From: Halobacillus sp. A5
GTDB lineage: Bacteria > Bacillota > Bacilli > Bacillales > Halobacillaceae
Direction: 5' to 3'
DNA: 64,000 bases
Assembly (NCBI RefSeq): GCF_024189315.1
Contig: NZ_JAIZEO010000001.1
Span: forward strand, 744,001 to 808,000
Below the pieces are notes generated by a model. The model had not been told where the DNA came from and searched no databases. It saw only the letters and a list, made by a program, of their open reading frames with translations. The position numbers and the translations under genes were made by a program. Numbering within the stretch: the first letter of the stretch is position 1; every line of letters starts with the position of its first letter. Positions 45,467-52,871 of the stretch are shown one piece after another.

Positions 45467-46312
45467 CTATTCCGGTTGTTCAAAGCTGATTAAGCCTATC
45501 TTCCCGGTGCGCAAGTCTTGCAAAATGACATCGGCGGTTTTATCAAAATTAACCATACCTCCGCTTTCAAGACATCCTCGCTTTCGGCCAATCTGTTCGA
45601 ATGCTTCCATAATATCATCATAAGATTGAAAACCGTATCTCATTTCCAATAATTCAGGATACCTGCTGCTAACGTAATCAAGAATATACGCAGCTACATC
45701 TTCTTTAGGTAAGATTGTATCTTTAATGGTCCCAATGGCTGCTAGGCGATAGCCGATCTCTTCATCTTCAAACTTCGGCCATAGAATTCCCGGAGTATCA
45801 AGCAGTTCGAATTCTTTTTTAACTTTAATCCACTGCTGTTTTTTGGTGACGCCCGGTTTGTCTCCCGTTTCAGCAGTCTTCTTATTGGCCAGTCTATTGA
45901 TTAGAGTGGATTTGCCCACATTAGGTATACCGAGGATCATGGCTCGAAGTGGACGCGGTCGGACACCTTTAGCTTTTAACTTTTCCATTTTCTCTTTGCC
46001 GAGTTCTTTTCCTGATTGAATTACTTTTTGAATATCTTTCTTATTATTAGCTTCAATTGCGATAGCTGTAATCTGTTGTTCAGCATAATAGTTAATCCAT
46101 TTATCTGTTAACGACGGATCAGCCAGGTCCTTCTTCATAAAGACTACAAGCTTTGGCTTGTTTTGCAAAAGCTGATGTAAAGATGGGTTCTCTGAAGAGT
46201 ATGGAGCTCTCGCATCAACAAGCTCAATAACAAAATCGACTAATTTTAACTTTTCCTCTGCTTCTCTTTTTGCTTTGGCCATATGACCCGGATACCACTG
46301 GATCGTCATCAT
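45467..46312 (-). CDS. rbgA: Ribosome biogenesis GTPase RbgA (YlqF)
   Basis: RbgA is a circularly permuted GTPase required for late 50S assembly. The 281-residue product starts IQWYPGHMAKAKREAEE, then the permuted order: G4 (about 59–62), G5 region, G1 ILGIPNVGKSTLINRLA (about 128), G2, and G3 in FELLDTPGILWPKFED, with the C-terminal ANTAR-like helical domain. The G4 motif, normally NKxD, reads MKKD here (KLVVFMKKDLADPS). The gene starts with tandem ATGs after GAGGAGG and follows lepB by eight bases. Confidence 0.97.
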   Translation of the reverse strand: MMTIQWYPGHMAKAKREAEEKLKLVDFVIELVDARAPYSSENPSLHQLLQNKPKLVVFMKKDLADPSLTDKWINYYAEQQITAIAIEANNKKDIQKVIQSGKELGKEKMEKLKAKGVRPRPLRAMILGIPNVGKSTLINRLANKKTAETGDKPGVTKKQQWIKVKKEFELLDTPGILWPKFEDEEIGYRLAAIGTIKDTILPKEDVAAYILDYVSSRYPELLEMRYGFQSYDDIMEAFEQIGRKRGCLESGGMVNFDKTADVILQDLRTGKIGLISFEQPE

Positions 46313-46320
46313 TTTCCTCC

Positions 46321-46869
46321 TCAGTCTAGCAGACCTATACGATTAATCGGCCAGTAGCTAAAAAGCCCTTCCCCAACTAATTGTTCGTAAGGTACCATTC
46401 CAATAGAACGGCTGTCCGTTGAATTATTACGATTATCTCCTAATACAAGCACTGTATCTTCAGGAACCGTTGCATGTCCTCCTGGAAGCTCCTCAATAGT
46501 AAAATCTTCAGTTAATTGCTCACCTTCCGCCAATTCCTGTTTCTGACCCTCTAAATAAGGCTCTTCCACCACTTCGCCATCAATATACAGATCGTCCCCC
46601 TGCATGGCAATCTCTTCACCAGGAAGGCCGATTATACGTTTAATGTAATCCTGCTGATCTGTCGCATGAAAGACAGCAATATCAAATCGGTCGGGCGACC
46701 CTAAAGAATAATTAATTTTACTAACAATTAAATGATCCCCATTATGTAAATTAGGTGACATAGACGGACCTTCTACGATCACCGGTGCGAATAAAAACAC
46801 CCTGATAATCACGGCTAAGACCGCAGCAATCGCAAAAGCCTTAATCCATTCAAACCATTGCTTCTTCAT
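46321..46869 (-). CDS. lepB: Signal peptidase I
   Basis: Type I signal peptidase removes signal peptides of secreted proteins at the outer face of the membrane. The 182-residue product (from the ATG at 46869, AAAGGA upstream) has one N-terminal membrane helix (IKAFAIAAVLAVIIRVFLFAPVIVEGPSMSPNL, with catalytic Ser in GPSMSP), the general base Lys in DYIKRIIGLPGEEI, and VLGDNRNNSTDSRSIGMVP. Such a sip gene between rplS and rbgA is common in the Bacillus group but absent at this site in B. subtilis. It lies downstream of the rplS terminator and a large palindrome. Confidence 0.95.
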   Translation of the reverse strand: MKKQWFEWIKAFAIAAVLAVIIRVFLFAPVIVEGPSMSPNLHNGDHLIVSKINYSLGSPDRFDIAVFHATDQQDYIKRIIGLPGEEIAMQGDDLYIDGEVVEEPYLEGQKQELAEGEQLTEDFTIEELPGGHATVPEDTVLVLGDNRNNSTDSRSIGMVPYEQLVGEGLFSYWPINRIGLLD

Positions 46870-46890
46870 TAAAATCAATCCTTTTCAAGA

Positions 46891-46994
46891 AATGCGATGC
46901 GGCTTGGGAGACACGACCCGCATAAGCCAAGCTGGAACTTTCTTCACGTAGAAGAACGGATTATGACTCGAGTGTCTAGCCGCTGCAGCTGAAC
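46891..46994. repeat. Large imperfect palindrome, probable dispersed repeat element
   Basis: Between the rplS terminator and lepB a ~100-base element folds on itself: GCGGCT (46899–46904) with AGCCGC (46978–46983), AGACAC (46909–46914) with GTGTCT (46972–46977), CGA (46914–46916) with TCG (46968–46970), CATAA (46921–46925) with TTATG (46961–46965), and an inner perfect stem TTCTTC/GAAGAA (46940–46956). The lower part, with GCAGCGGCTAG and CTCGAG near one end and AAGCCGC near the other, resembles a repeat I recall from Bacillaceae intergenic regions. No other copy was seen in this window. Confidence 0.6.
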
Positions 46995-47031
46995 AATCAG
47001 AAATGCGAGAGTTATTTGCTTTTAAATTTAG

Positions 47032-47063
47032 AAAAAAGGAGCTTGACGATGCAAGCTCCTTTT
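47032..47063 (-). terminator. Intrinsic terminator after rplS
   Basis: AAAGGAGCTTG and CAAGCTCCTTT pair across about six bases on the minus strand and run into TTTTTTC, a few bases after the rplS stop codon. Confidence 0.92.
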
Positions 47064-47070
47064 CACTAAA

Positions 47071-47415
47071 TTAGATAATTTCTTTAATACGAGCAGCTTT
47101 ACCACGCAGGTTACGCAAGTAGTACAGCTTAGCTTGACGTACTTTACCACGACGAGCACGCTCAATTTTAGCAATACGTGGTGAGTGTAATGGGAATGTA
47201 CGCTCCACACCTACGCCGTAAGAAATCTTACGTACTGTAAATGTTTCGCTGATTCCGCCGTTTTGGCGCTTAATTACAACACCTTCGAATACCTGAATAC
47301 GTTCACGGTTACCCTCGACAACCTTCACGTGTACTTTAACAGTATCACCTGGGCGGAAGGTTGGGTGGTCTGTACGAAGCTGTTCCTTCGTAATGTCATG
47401 AATTAGTTGTTGCAT
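47071..47415 (-). CDS. rplS: 50S ribosomal protein L19
   Basis: L19 lies at the 30S–50S interface. The 114-residue product has the conserved run [91 protein letters not shown]. It has its own promoter and an autoregulatory-type leader upstream, and a terminator downstream, so it can be made separately from trmD. Ribosome binding site AAGGAG. Confidence 0.98.
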   Translation of the reverse strand: MQQLIHDITKEQLRTDHPTFRPGDTVKVHVKVVEGNRERIQVFEGVVIKRQNGGISETFTVRKISYGVGVERTFPLHSPRIAKIERARRGKVRQAKLYYLRNLRGKAARIKEII

Positions 47416-47505
47416 TTGTCTTCACTCCTTCTTAACTAATGCTCATATCTTCTATGAGAAAGCGGAACACCGTTTTAAAGCTTAAACCGAACGTTTAAGC
47501 ACAAC
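47416..47505 (-). ncRNA. L19 leader (cis-regulatory RNA for rplS)
   Basis: On the minus strand the leader begins GTGCTTAAAC, GTTCG, GTTTAAGC (a perfect 8-bp stem), then AAAACGGTGTTCCGCTTTCTCAT and a second small stem with GAAGATATGAGC before the AAGGAG. The arrangement and sequence match what I remember of the Firmicute L19 leader, which lets L19 repress its own synthesis. A covariance-model search would decide it. Confidence 0.75.
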
Positions 47506-47509
47506 TGAT

Positions 47510-47538
47510 AATATACCATAGAATTCTATATTTCGCAA
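47510..47538 (-). promoter_or_regulatory. Sigma-A promoter of rplS
   Basis: TTGCGA (47533–47538), 17 bases, TATATT (47510–47515), with TG extended -10, on the minus strand just after the trmD stop. Transcription would begin at the first bases of the L19 leader. Confidence 0.75.
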
Positions 47539-47549
47539 TAGGATAACCT

Positions 47550-48275
47550 TTATTTCCACTGCTCCAGCCACGCTTTTTCCTTATCCGTCAATTCACGATC
47601 CTCAAGGAGATCCGGTCTTCTGAAATAGGTTCGCTTCAGCGATTCGTAATGTCTCCACTCCTCAATTTTGGCGTGATTCCCAGAAAGGAGTACCTCAGGC
47701 ACCTCATGTCCCCTAAACTCCCTTGGTCTCGTATAATGCGGGTGCTCCAGCAATCCGTTAGAAAAGGAGTCCTCCGGGGCAGAGCGTTCATTGCCTAACA
47801 CATCCGGCAGTAAACGAACAACAGAATCAATTACTACCATAGCTCCTAACTCTCCGCCGGTTAATACATAATCCCCAATCGAGATTTCATCAGTCACGAG
47901 TTCCTGTCTTACTCTTTCGTCATATCCTTCATAATGCCCACATAAAAAGATGAGATGATCTTCTTTAGAGAGTTCTTCAGCTTTCTTCTGTGAATAAGGC
48001 TCTCCCTGGGGGCACATAAGAATTACTCTTGGTTGTGTATCACGCTTTTCTTTCGTTGTTTCTACAGCATCAAAAATGGGCTGTGGAGTTAAAACTAGTC
48101 CTGCACCACCGCCATAAGGATAATCATCCACTTTTTGATGTTTGTTTTCGGTGTATTCCCTGAAATTAACCGTTTGATAAGAAACTGCACCTTTATCAGC
48201 TGCCCTTTTCATCATCGACTGCTCCATCACACCATGAAACATTTCCGGAAAAAGTGTTAGTATATCGATATGCAT
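47550..48275 (-). CDS. trmD: tRNA (guanine-37-N1)-methyltransferase
   Basis: TrmD methylates G37 next to the anticodon and prevents +1 frameshifting; it uses the SPOUT trefoil knot. Motifs: [13 protein letters not shown] at the start, [68 protein letters not shown], and [12 protein letters not shown]. Length 241 is normal. The start codon overlaps the last base of rimM's stop, so the two are translationally coupled. Confidence 0.98.
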   Translation of the reverse strand: MHIDILTLFPEMFHGVMEQSMMKRAADKGAVSYQTVNFREYTENKHQKVDDYPYGGGAGLVLTPQPIFDAVETTKEKRDTQPRVILMCPQGEPYSQKKAEELSKEDHLIFLCGHYEGYDERVRQELVTDEISIGDYVLTGGELGAMVVIDSVVRLLPDVLGNERSAPEDSFSNGLLEHPHYTRPREFRGHEVPEVLLSGNHAKIEEWRHYESLKRTYFRRPDLLEDRELTDKEKAWLEQWK

Positions 48276-48790
48276 TAGTCCAGCAGCCCTTCTAGTGGAT
48301 CAATGATAATTTCTTTTTTCTCTGGACGAACTTCCTTAACCACTTCTTCGATGTAAGGGATTAGAGCATCCTTTGCACCTGCCCGTTTTACTACCCATAC
48401 GTCATTTGCTCCAGGAGTCAGAATCTCTTTGACACTCCCGATTTTTTCACCAGAAGTAAGATAAACCTCCGAACCAATAATTTCGTGAAAATAAAATTCA
48501 TGCTCTCCTAATACTTCCTGAGCGCCTGAAGAAACCTTTAAGTAACCATCACGTAACCTCTCGACATCGTTAATAGAAGGGTGATTCTCAAAGCTTAGTA
48601 AGTCAAAGCCTTTATGAATACGGTGACTCTTAACCACAAGCTCTTCCATTGAATTTCCTTCATTCACCCAATACAAAAGCTGCCCCGGTTCAAACCGATC
48701 ATCAAAATCAGTGATGCGGCGAACCTTTACTTCACCTTTAATACCATGAGTATTAATGATTTGACCAACATTAAAATACTGCTCACTCAT
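48275..48790 (-). CDS. rimM: 16S rRNA processing factor RimM
   Basis: RimM aids 30S head maturation and binds S19. The 171-residue product has the N-terminal domain ([28 protein letters not shown]) and the PRC-barrel C-terminal domain ([41 protein letters not shown], ending [12 protein letters not shown]…IDPLEGLLD). It lies between ylqD and trmD in the usual order. Confidence 0.97.
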   Translation of the reverse strand: MSEQYFNVGQIINTHGIKGEVKVRRITDFDDRFEPGQLLYWVNEGNSMEELVVKSHRIHKGFDLLSFENHPSINDVERLRDGYLKVSSGAQEVLGEHEFYFHEIIGSEVYLTSGEKIGSVKEILTPGANDVWVVKRAGAKDALIPYIEEVVKEVRPEKKEIIIDPLEGLLD

Positions 48791-48798
48791 CTGATATC

Positions 48799-49185
48799 CT
48801 ACCTCGCTCGTATGACTATTCCATCTTTAATGACAATTTGGCGGTCTCCTAACAGCTCTTCGTAATGATCGCCTTCTTCTACATTAATCAAAGTTTCTAC
48901 TTCATCCACTTTTAATTCTTCGCCATTAGAAAGGGTTTCCAGCTGGTTCAACTGATACTGAAGCCGTTTCATTCTTTCCCTGCGAAGCCGGATTTCTTTA
49001 TTAAAGCGTTGACGAACTTCATTTTGGTTAAACTCTTTATTTCTTTCAATTTTTTTCTGTTCAAATTGCAGCTGCTGGCTTTCATTATCCAGCTGATCAT
49101 ACTTTTTATTAAAACGATCCTTCAACGCTTGTCTGCTCGTTTCCGTTAAGATTTGCTTGACGGGTATTCGCTTGATAATCTGCAT
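48799..49185 (-). CDS. ylqD: YlqD family protein
   Basis: A conserved Bacillaceae protein of unknown function. From the ATG at 49185 (CAGGAA upstream), 128 residues, equal to B. subtilis YlqD: MQIIKRIPVKQILTETSRQALKDRF, then a long coiled coil (residues about 20–75, rich in Gln, Arg, Glu), and a C-terminal beta domain (LKVDEVETLINVEEGDHYEELLGDRQIVIKDGIVI). A longer frame upstream would include the terminator after khpA and is rejected. A structure of this family from another Bacillus has been described; no activity is assigned. Confidence 0.9.
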   Translation of the reverse strand: MQIIKRIPVKQILTETSRQALKDRFNKKYDQLDNESQQLQFEQKKIERNKEFNQNEVRQRFNKEIRLRRERMKRLQYQLNQLETLSNGEELKVDEVETLINVEEGDHYEELLGDRQIVIKDGIVIRAR

Positions 49186-49218
49186 GACATTCCTGCCTCT
49201 TGTATGGATTTTTGTGTT

Positions 49219-49249
49219 AAAAAAAGGGAAAGGTTTCCCTCTCCCTTTT
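49219..49249 (-). terminator. Terminator-like hairpin between khpA and ylqD
   Basis: On the minus strand AAAAGGGAGAGGGAAACC folds with TTTCCCTTTT and continues as a T run. It may reduce read-through from rpsP–khpA into ylqD–rimM–trmD. Confidence 0.65.
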
Positions 49250-49250
49250 C

Positions 49251-49478
49251 TCACATGATATCTAAATAGACCCGTTTACTGGCATCTGAGCCTGCCGCAT
49301 AAACCACCGTCCGAATTGCTTTAGCAATTCGACCGTTCTTTCCAATCACCTTACCAACATCTTCTTTGTGAACTGTTAAGTGGTAAACAACTTTGTTATT
49401 CTCTTCCTTAACGTTAACTTCGATCTCTTCTGGATGATCTACAAGCGGTGTAACGATCGTTTCGATCAAGGCTTTCAT
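49251..49478 (-). CDS. khpA: KH-domain RNA-binding protein KhpA (YlqC)
   Basis: KhpA is a small KH protein that forms a heterodimer with KhpB and affects cell division and elongation in streptococci and bacilli. The 75-residue product is a single KH domain with the GxxG loop in KVIGKNGRIAKAIRTVV. It lies between rpsP and ylqD, as in B. subtilis, and is followed by a terminator-like hairpin. Confidence 0.96.
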   Translation of the reverse strand: MKALIETIVTPLVDHPEEIEVNVKEENNKVVYHLTVHKEDVGKVIGKNGRIAKAIRTVVYAAGSDASKRVYLDIM

Positions 49479-49492
49479 GATATCACGCTTCT

Positions 49493-49765
49493 TTACTTAT
49501 TGTTTTTTTTATCGTGGAACTGCTTCATGATTCCTTCTTTAGAGAACAGGTTACGAACAGTGTCGCTTGGCTGTGCACCATTTGACATCCAACCCATAGC
49601 TTTTTCAGCATCAATATCAACATGAACTGGATTAGCTACAGGGTTGTACGTTCCGATTTGTTCAATAAAACGTCCATCACGAGGAGAACGTGAATCAGCA
49701 ACTACTACTCGGTAAAATGGGTTACGCTTAGATCCCATGCGTTTCAGGCGGATTTTTACTGCCAT
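49493..49765 (-). CDS. rpsP: 30S ribosomal protein S16
   Basis: S16 is an early 30S assembly protein. From the ATG at 49765 (GGAGG upstream) it is 90 residues: [46 protein letters not shown], then [28 protein letters not shown] three codons upstream is possible but not needed. It has its own promoter after ffh and is the first gene of rpsP–khpA–ylqD–rimM–trmD. Confidence 0.98.
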   Translation of the reverse strand: MAVKIRLKRMGSKRNPFYRVVVADSRSPRDGRFIEQIGTYNPVANPVHVDIDAEKAMGWMSNGAQPSDTVRNLFSKEGIMKQFHDKKNNK

Positions 49766-49818
49766 ATTTAACAACCTCCATTAATCTTTCTATTATAAAT
49801 TGTTTCGCACAAGTTTAG

Positions 49819-49847
49819 ATTTTAGCAGATGTTTTGATGTGTGTAAA
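49819..49847 (-). promoter_or_regulatory. Sigma-A promoter of rpsP
   Basis: TTTACA (49842–49847), 17 bases, TAAAAT (49819–49824) with TG extension on the minus strand, about 50 bases before the rpsP start. Confidence 0.6.
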
Positions 49848-49858
49848 GGATTTTTACA

Positions 49859-51199
49859 TTACATAAAGGGGAATTTCATTCCTTTGCCCTTTTTCCCTTT
49901 TGTATTACTCATCTGCTTCATCATTTTCTTCATATCTTCAAACTGCTTTAATAGCCGGTTAACTTCTGAAACTGATCTTCCTGAACCTTTTGCTATACGT
50001 CTCTTACGACTTGCATTCATGAGTGAAGGATCCTGTCTTTCCGCCTTCGTCATCGATTGAATAATTGCCTCAACATGAACAATCTGCTTATCATCAAATG
50101 ATGCGTTCTGCAGACCTTTCATCTTATTAGCGCCGGGAATCATATTGATTATTTCATCAAGAGGTCCCATATTCTTCACTTGATCCATCTGTTCGAGAAA
50201 GTCCTCAAAAGTAAATGAAGCATTACGCATTTTTGATTCAAGATCTTTAGCCTGCTTCTCATCAACCTGGGTTTGAGCTTTCTCAATAAGTGTAAGCATA
50301 TCCCCCATGCCGAGGATTCTTGAGGCCATACGCTCAGGATGAAATTGTTCCAATTGGTCCAGCTTTTCCCCCATACCTGCAAACTTAATCGGTTTGCCTG
50401 TTACAGCTTTAATAGAGAGCGCTGCACCGCCTCGAGTATCACCATCGAGCTTTGTTAACAGCACACCCGTAACATCGAGCTGCTCGTCAAAGCTTTCAGC
50501 AACATTCACTGCATCCTGACCAGTCATGGCATCTACTACGAGAAAGATTTCATCTGGTCCTACAGCTTCTTTAATACGCTGAAGCTCTTCCATCAAGTCT
50601 CCGTCTACATGAAGACGACCTGCTGTATCGATAATGACATAGTCATGATGCTCTTCTTTCGCTTTATCCACCGCCTGCCTGGCAATATCCACTGGATCCG
50701 CATCTGTTCCTTGTGAATGAACAGGCATGTCCAGCTGCCTGCCGAGTGTTTCAAGCTGTTGAATAGCTGCGGGGCGATAAACATCTGCTGCAGCAAGGAG
50801 CGGTTTACGGTTATAGCTTTTGCGCAGTAAATTGGCAAGTTTACCTGTGGTGGTGGTTTTACCCGCCCCCTGTAAACCTACCATCATGATGACTGTCGGA
50901 GGACGCTGGGCAACGGCAATTTTACTTTCATTACCGCCCATTAACTCTGTCAACTCGTCCTTAACGATTTTGATGACCTGCTGACCGGGAGTTAAGCTTC
51001 CCATTACCTCTTCACCAACCGCACGTTCGCGGATACGCTTAACAAAATCTTTTACAACTTTAAAGTTTACGTCCGCTTCTAGAAGGGCTAGTCTGACTTC
51101 GCGGGTCATTTCCTTTACGTCCTGTTCGGAAACCTTCCCTTTCCCTTTAATCTTTTGTATCGATTGCTGCAAACGGTCGGATAAACCTTCAAATGCCAT
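49859..51199 (-). CDS. ffh: Signal recognition particle protein Ffh (SRP54)
   Basis: Ffh is the protein of the bacterial SRP that binds signal sequences and 4.5S/scRNA and docks with FtsY. The 446-residue product has the N domain, the GTPase G domain (MMVGLQGAGKTTTTGKLANLL, ADVYRPAAIQQLETLG, IDTAGRLHVDGDLMEEL, LTKLDGDTRGGAAL), and the Met-rich M domain with the RNA-binding SGRSVSEVNRLLKQFEDMKKMMKQMS. It lies 13 bases after ylxM and before rpsP. Confidence 0.98.
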   Translation of the reverse strand: MAFEGLSDRLQQSIQKIKGKGKVSEQDVKEMTREVRLALLEADVNFKVVKDFVKRIRERAVGEEVMGSLTPGQQVIKIVKDELTELMGGNESKIAVAQRPPTVIMMVGLQGAGKTTTTGKLANLLRKSYNRKPLLAAADVYRPAAIQQLETLGRQLDMPVHSQGTDADPVDIARQAVDKAKEEHHDYVIIDTAGRLHVDGDLMEELQRIKEAVGPDEIFLVVDAMTGQDAVNVAESFDEQLDVTGVLLTKLDGDTRGGAALSIKAVTGKPIKFAGMGEKLDQLEQFHPERMASRILGMGDMLTLIEKAQTQVDEKQAKDLESKMRNASFTFEDFLEQMDQVKNMGPLDEIINMIPGANKMKGLQNASFDDKQIVHVEAIIQSMTKAERQDPSLMNASRKRRIAKGSGRSVSEVNRLLKQFEDMKKMMKQMSNTKGKKGKGMKFPFM

Positions 51200-51212
51200 C
51201 GAAGGAACCCTC

Positions 51213-51533
51213 CTATTCTAATTCTTGTAGTTGCTGGAGCCATTTGTTTAATTTGTGATCGCTCTCTGCTTTAGACTCCATTTGCTGAAAGAGTTTTTGG
51301 CGTTTATCGAACTTTTCATACAAATGAAGTTTATTTTCATATTCTTCTAACATGGCTTCCGTTCGTCTTATATTATCATAAACGGCCTGCCTCGATACAT
51401 CGAAATTCTCAGAGATTTCTCCTAAGGAGTAGTCTTCTAAATAATACAACTCCATATAATTCCGCTGCTTCGGAGTGAGTAATGATTGATAAAAATCAAA
51501 CAAATAGTTAACTCGTGTCGTTTTTTCCAGCAC
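51213..51533 (-). CDS. ylxM: SRP-associated DNA-binding-like protein YlxM (UPF0122)
   Basis: YlxM is a small helix-turn-helix protein found next to ffh; in streptococci it binds SRP components and raises Ffh GTPase activity. The 106-residue product has [63 protein letters not shown], a sigma-region-4-like fold. The start is GTG at 51533, nine bases after AAGGAG. It lies between ftsY and ffh. Confidence 0.95.
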   Translation of the reverse strand: MLEKTTRVNYLFDFYQSLLTPKQRNYMELYYLEDYSLGEISENFDVSRQAVYDNIRRTEAMLEEYENKLHLYEKFDKRQKLFQQMESKAESDHKLNKWLQQLQELE

Positions 51534-51607
51534 GTTTATTCACTCCTTGTTAAGTGAAATACCTTTACATACAAATACTAACCGAGTTGGACGGGCAGTG
51601 TCAAGGT

Positions 51608-52858
51608 TTAACGTTCTTCCTGCTCTGTTTCCTGCTCTTCTATCATATCTGCAAATAAACCATAAACAAAGGCATTGGCATCAAAGGTTTCTAAATCGGT
51701 CACTCTTTCTCCTAAACCTACTAATTTAACAGGAATTCGAAGTTCGTTTCGAATAGCTAAAACGATTCCGCCTTTTGCCGTCCCATCCAGTTTTGTAAGA
51801 ACAATCCCAGATACATCAGTAGCTTCGGAAAATGTCTTAGCCTGACTCATTGCATTTTGTCCAGTTGTAGCATCAAGAACGAGTAAGACCTCGTGCGGGG
51901 CTCCGGGCACTTCCCGTTCGATCACTCGTTTTACTTTTGATAATTCGTTCATAAGGTTTACTTTATTTTGCAGACGCCCGGCGGTATCACAAATCAGTAT
52001 ATCTGCTCCTTTAGATTTAGCGGACTGTATGCCATCATAAATAACTGCCGCAGGGTCGCTGCCCTCATTGTGCTTGATGACATTCACTCCAGCCCGTTTT
52101 CCCCATTCATCAAGCTGATCAATAGCCCCTGCACGGAAGGTATCGCCTGCAGCTAATGTAACCTTCTTTCCATCTGCTTTTAATTGATGAGCCAGCTTCC
52201 CAATCGTAGTCGTTTTTCCTACACCATTAACTCCTACGAATAAGTAAATCGTTAGTCCATCAGGATTGGTACTGAGTGCTTCTATACTTTCTTCCATTTC
52301 TTCACCGTAGTAAAGCTCTACTAGTTTTTCAGAAATGACTTCTTTTACCTCTATAGTGTCTTTAATGTTACGGCGTTTCACTTCCATCTCAAGCTCTTCA
52401 ATCATTTCCATAACAGCATTAACCCCTACATCGGCAGAAATAAGTACCTCTTCCAGTTCTTCAAAGAAGTCTTCATCTACCGTGCGGTAGCGCGCCACAA
52501 GGTCGTTCAGCTTCGTAGAGAAGGAATTACGCGTTTTCTCTAACCCTTTTTTAAATTTAGAAGCAATGGAGTCATTATCTTGAACTCTATCTTCTTCTAC
52601 TAATTCTTCCTCCGGTTCTTCTTCAGTAGTATCAGAAGCACGCTCTTCTTCCATAACCGTTTCCCCAACAAGAGCCTCTGCCTGATCAGTTTCCTTAATC
52701 GTTTCGGTTTCACCTTCTAAGGAAGTGTCAGTGTCAGCCTCATTCTCTTCAGGAGTCTCTGACCCACGGTGTTTTTCAAGCTCTTTATTGTCTTCTTTTT
52801 CTTCCACCGGATCTGGTTCAATAATAAATTTATCTTTTAATTTCTTAAAAAAACTCAT
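51608..52858 (-). CDS. ftsY: Signal recognition particle receptor FtsY
   Basis: FtsY docks SRP–ribosome complexes at the membrane. The 416-residue product has a short basic N-terminal helix (MSFFKKLKDKF), an acidic insertion of about 85 residues (about 14–98, mostly Glu, Asp, Thr), then SKFKKGLEKTRNSFSTKLNDLVARYRTVDEDFFEELEEVLISADVG and the G domain (LFVGVNGVGKTTTIGKLA, AAGDTFRAGAIDQL, CDTAGRLQNKVNLM, LTKLDGTAKGGI). B. subtilis FtsY is 329 residues and lacks the insertion, which resembles the A domain of E. coli FtsY. Confidence 0.97.
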   Translation of the reverse strand: MSFFKKLKDKFIIEPDPVEEKEDNKELEKHRGSETPEENEADTDTSLEGETETIKETDQAEALVGETVMEEERASDTTEEEPEEELVEEDRVQDNDSIASKFKKGLEKTRNSFSTKLNDLVARYRTVDEDFFEELEEVLISADVGVNAVMEMIEELEMEVKRRNIKDTIEVKEVISEKLVELYYGEEMEESIEALSTNPDGLTIYLFVGVNGVGKTTTIGKLAHQLKADGKKVTLAAGDTFRAGAIDQLDEWGKRAGVNVIKHNEGSDPAAVIYDGIQSAKSKGADILICDTAGRLQNKVNLMNELSKVKRVIEREVPGAPHEVLLVLDATTGQNAMSQAKTFSEATDVSGIVLTKLDGTAKGGIVLAIRNELRIPVKLVGLGERVTDLETFDANAFVYGLFADMIEEQETEQEER

Positions 52859-52871
52859 CGTAACATCCTTT

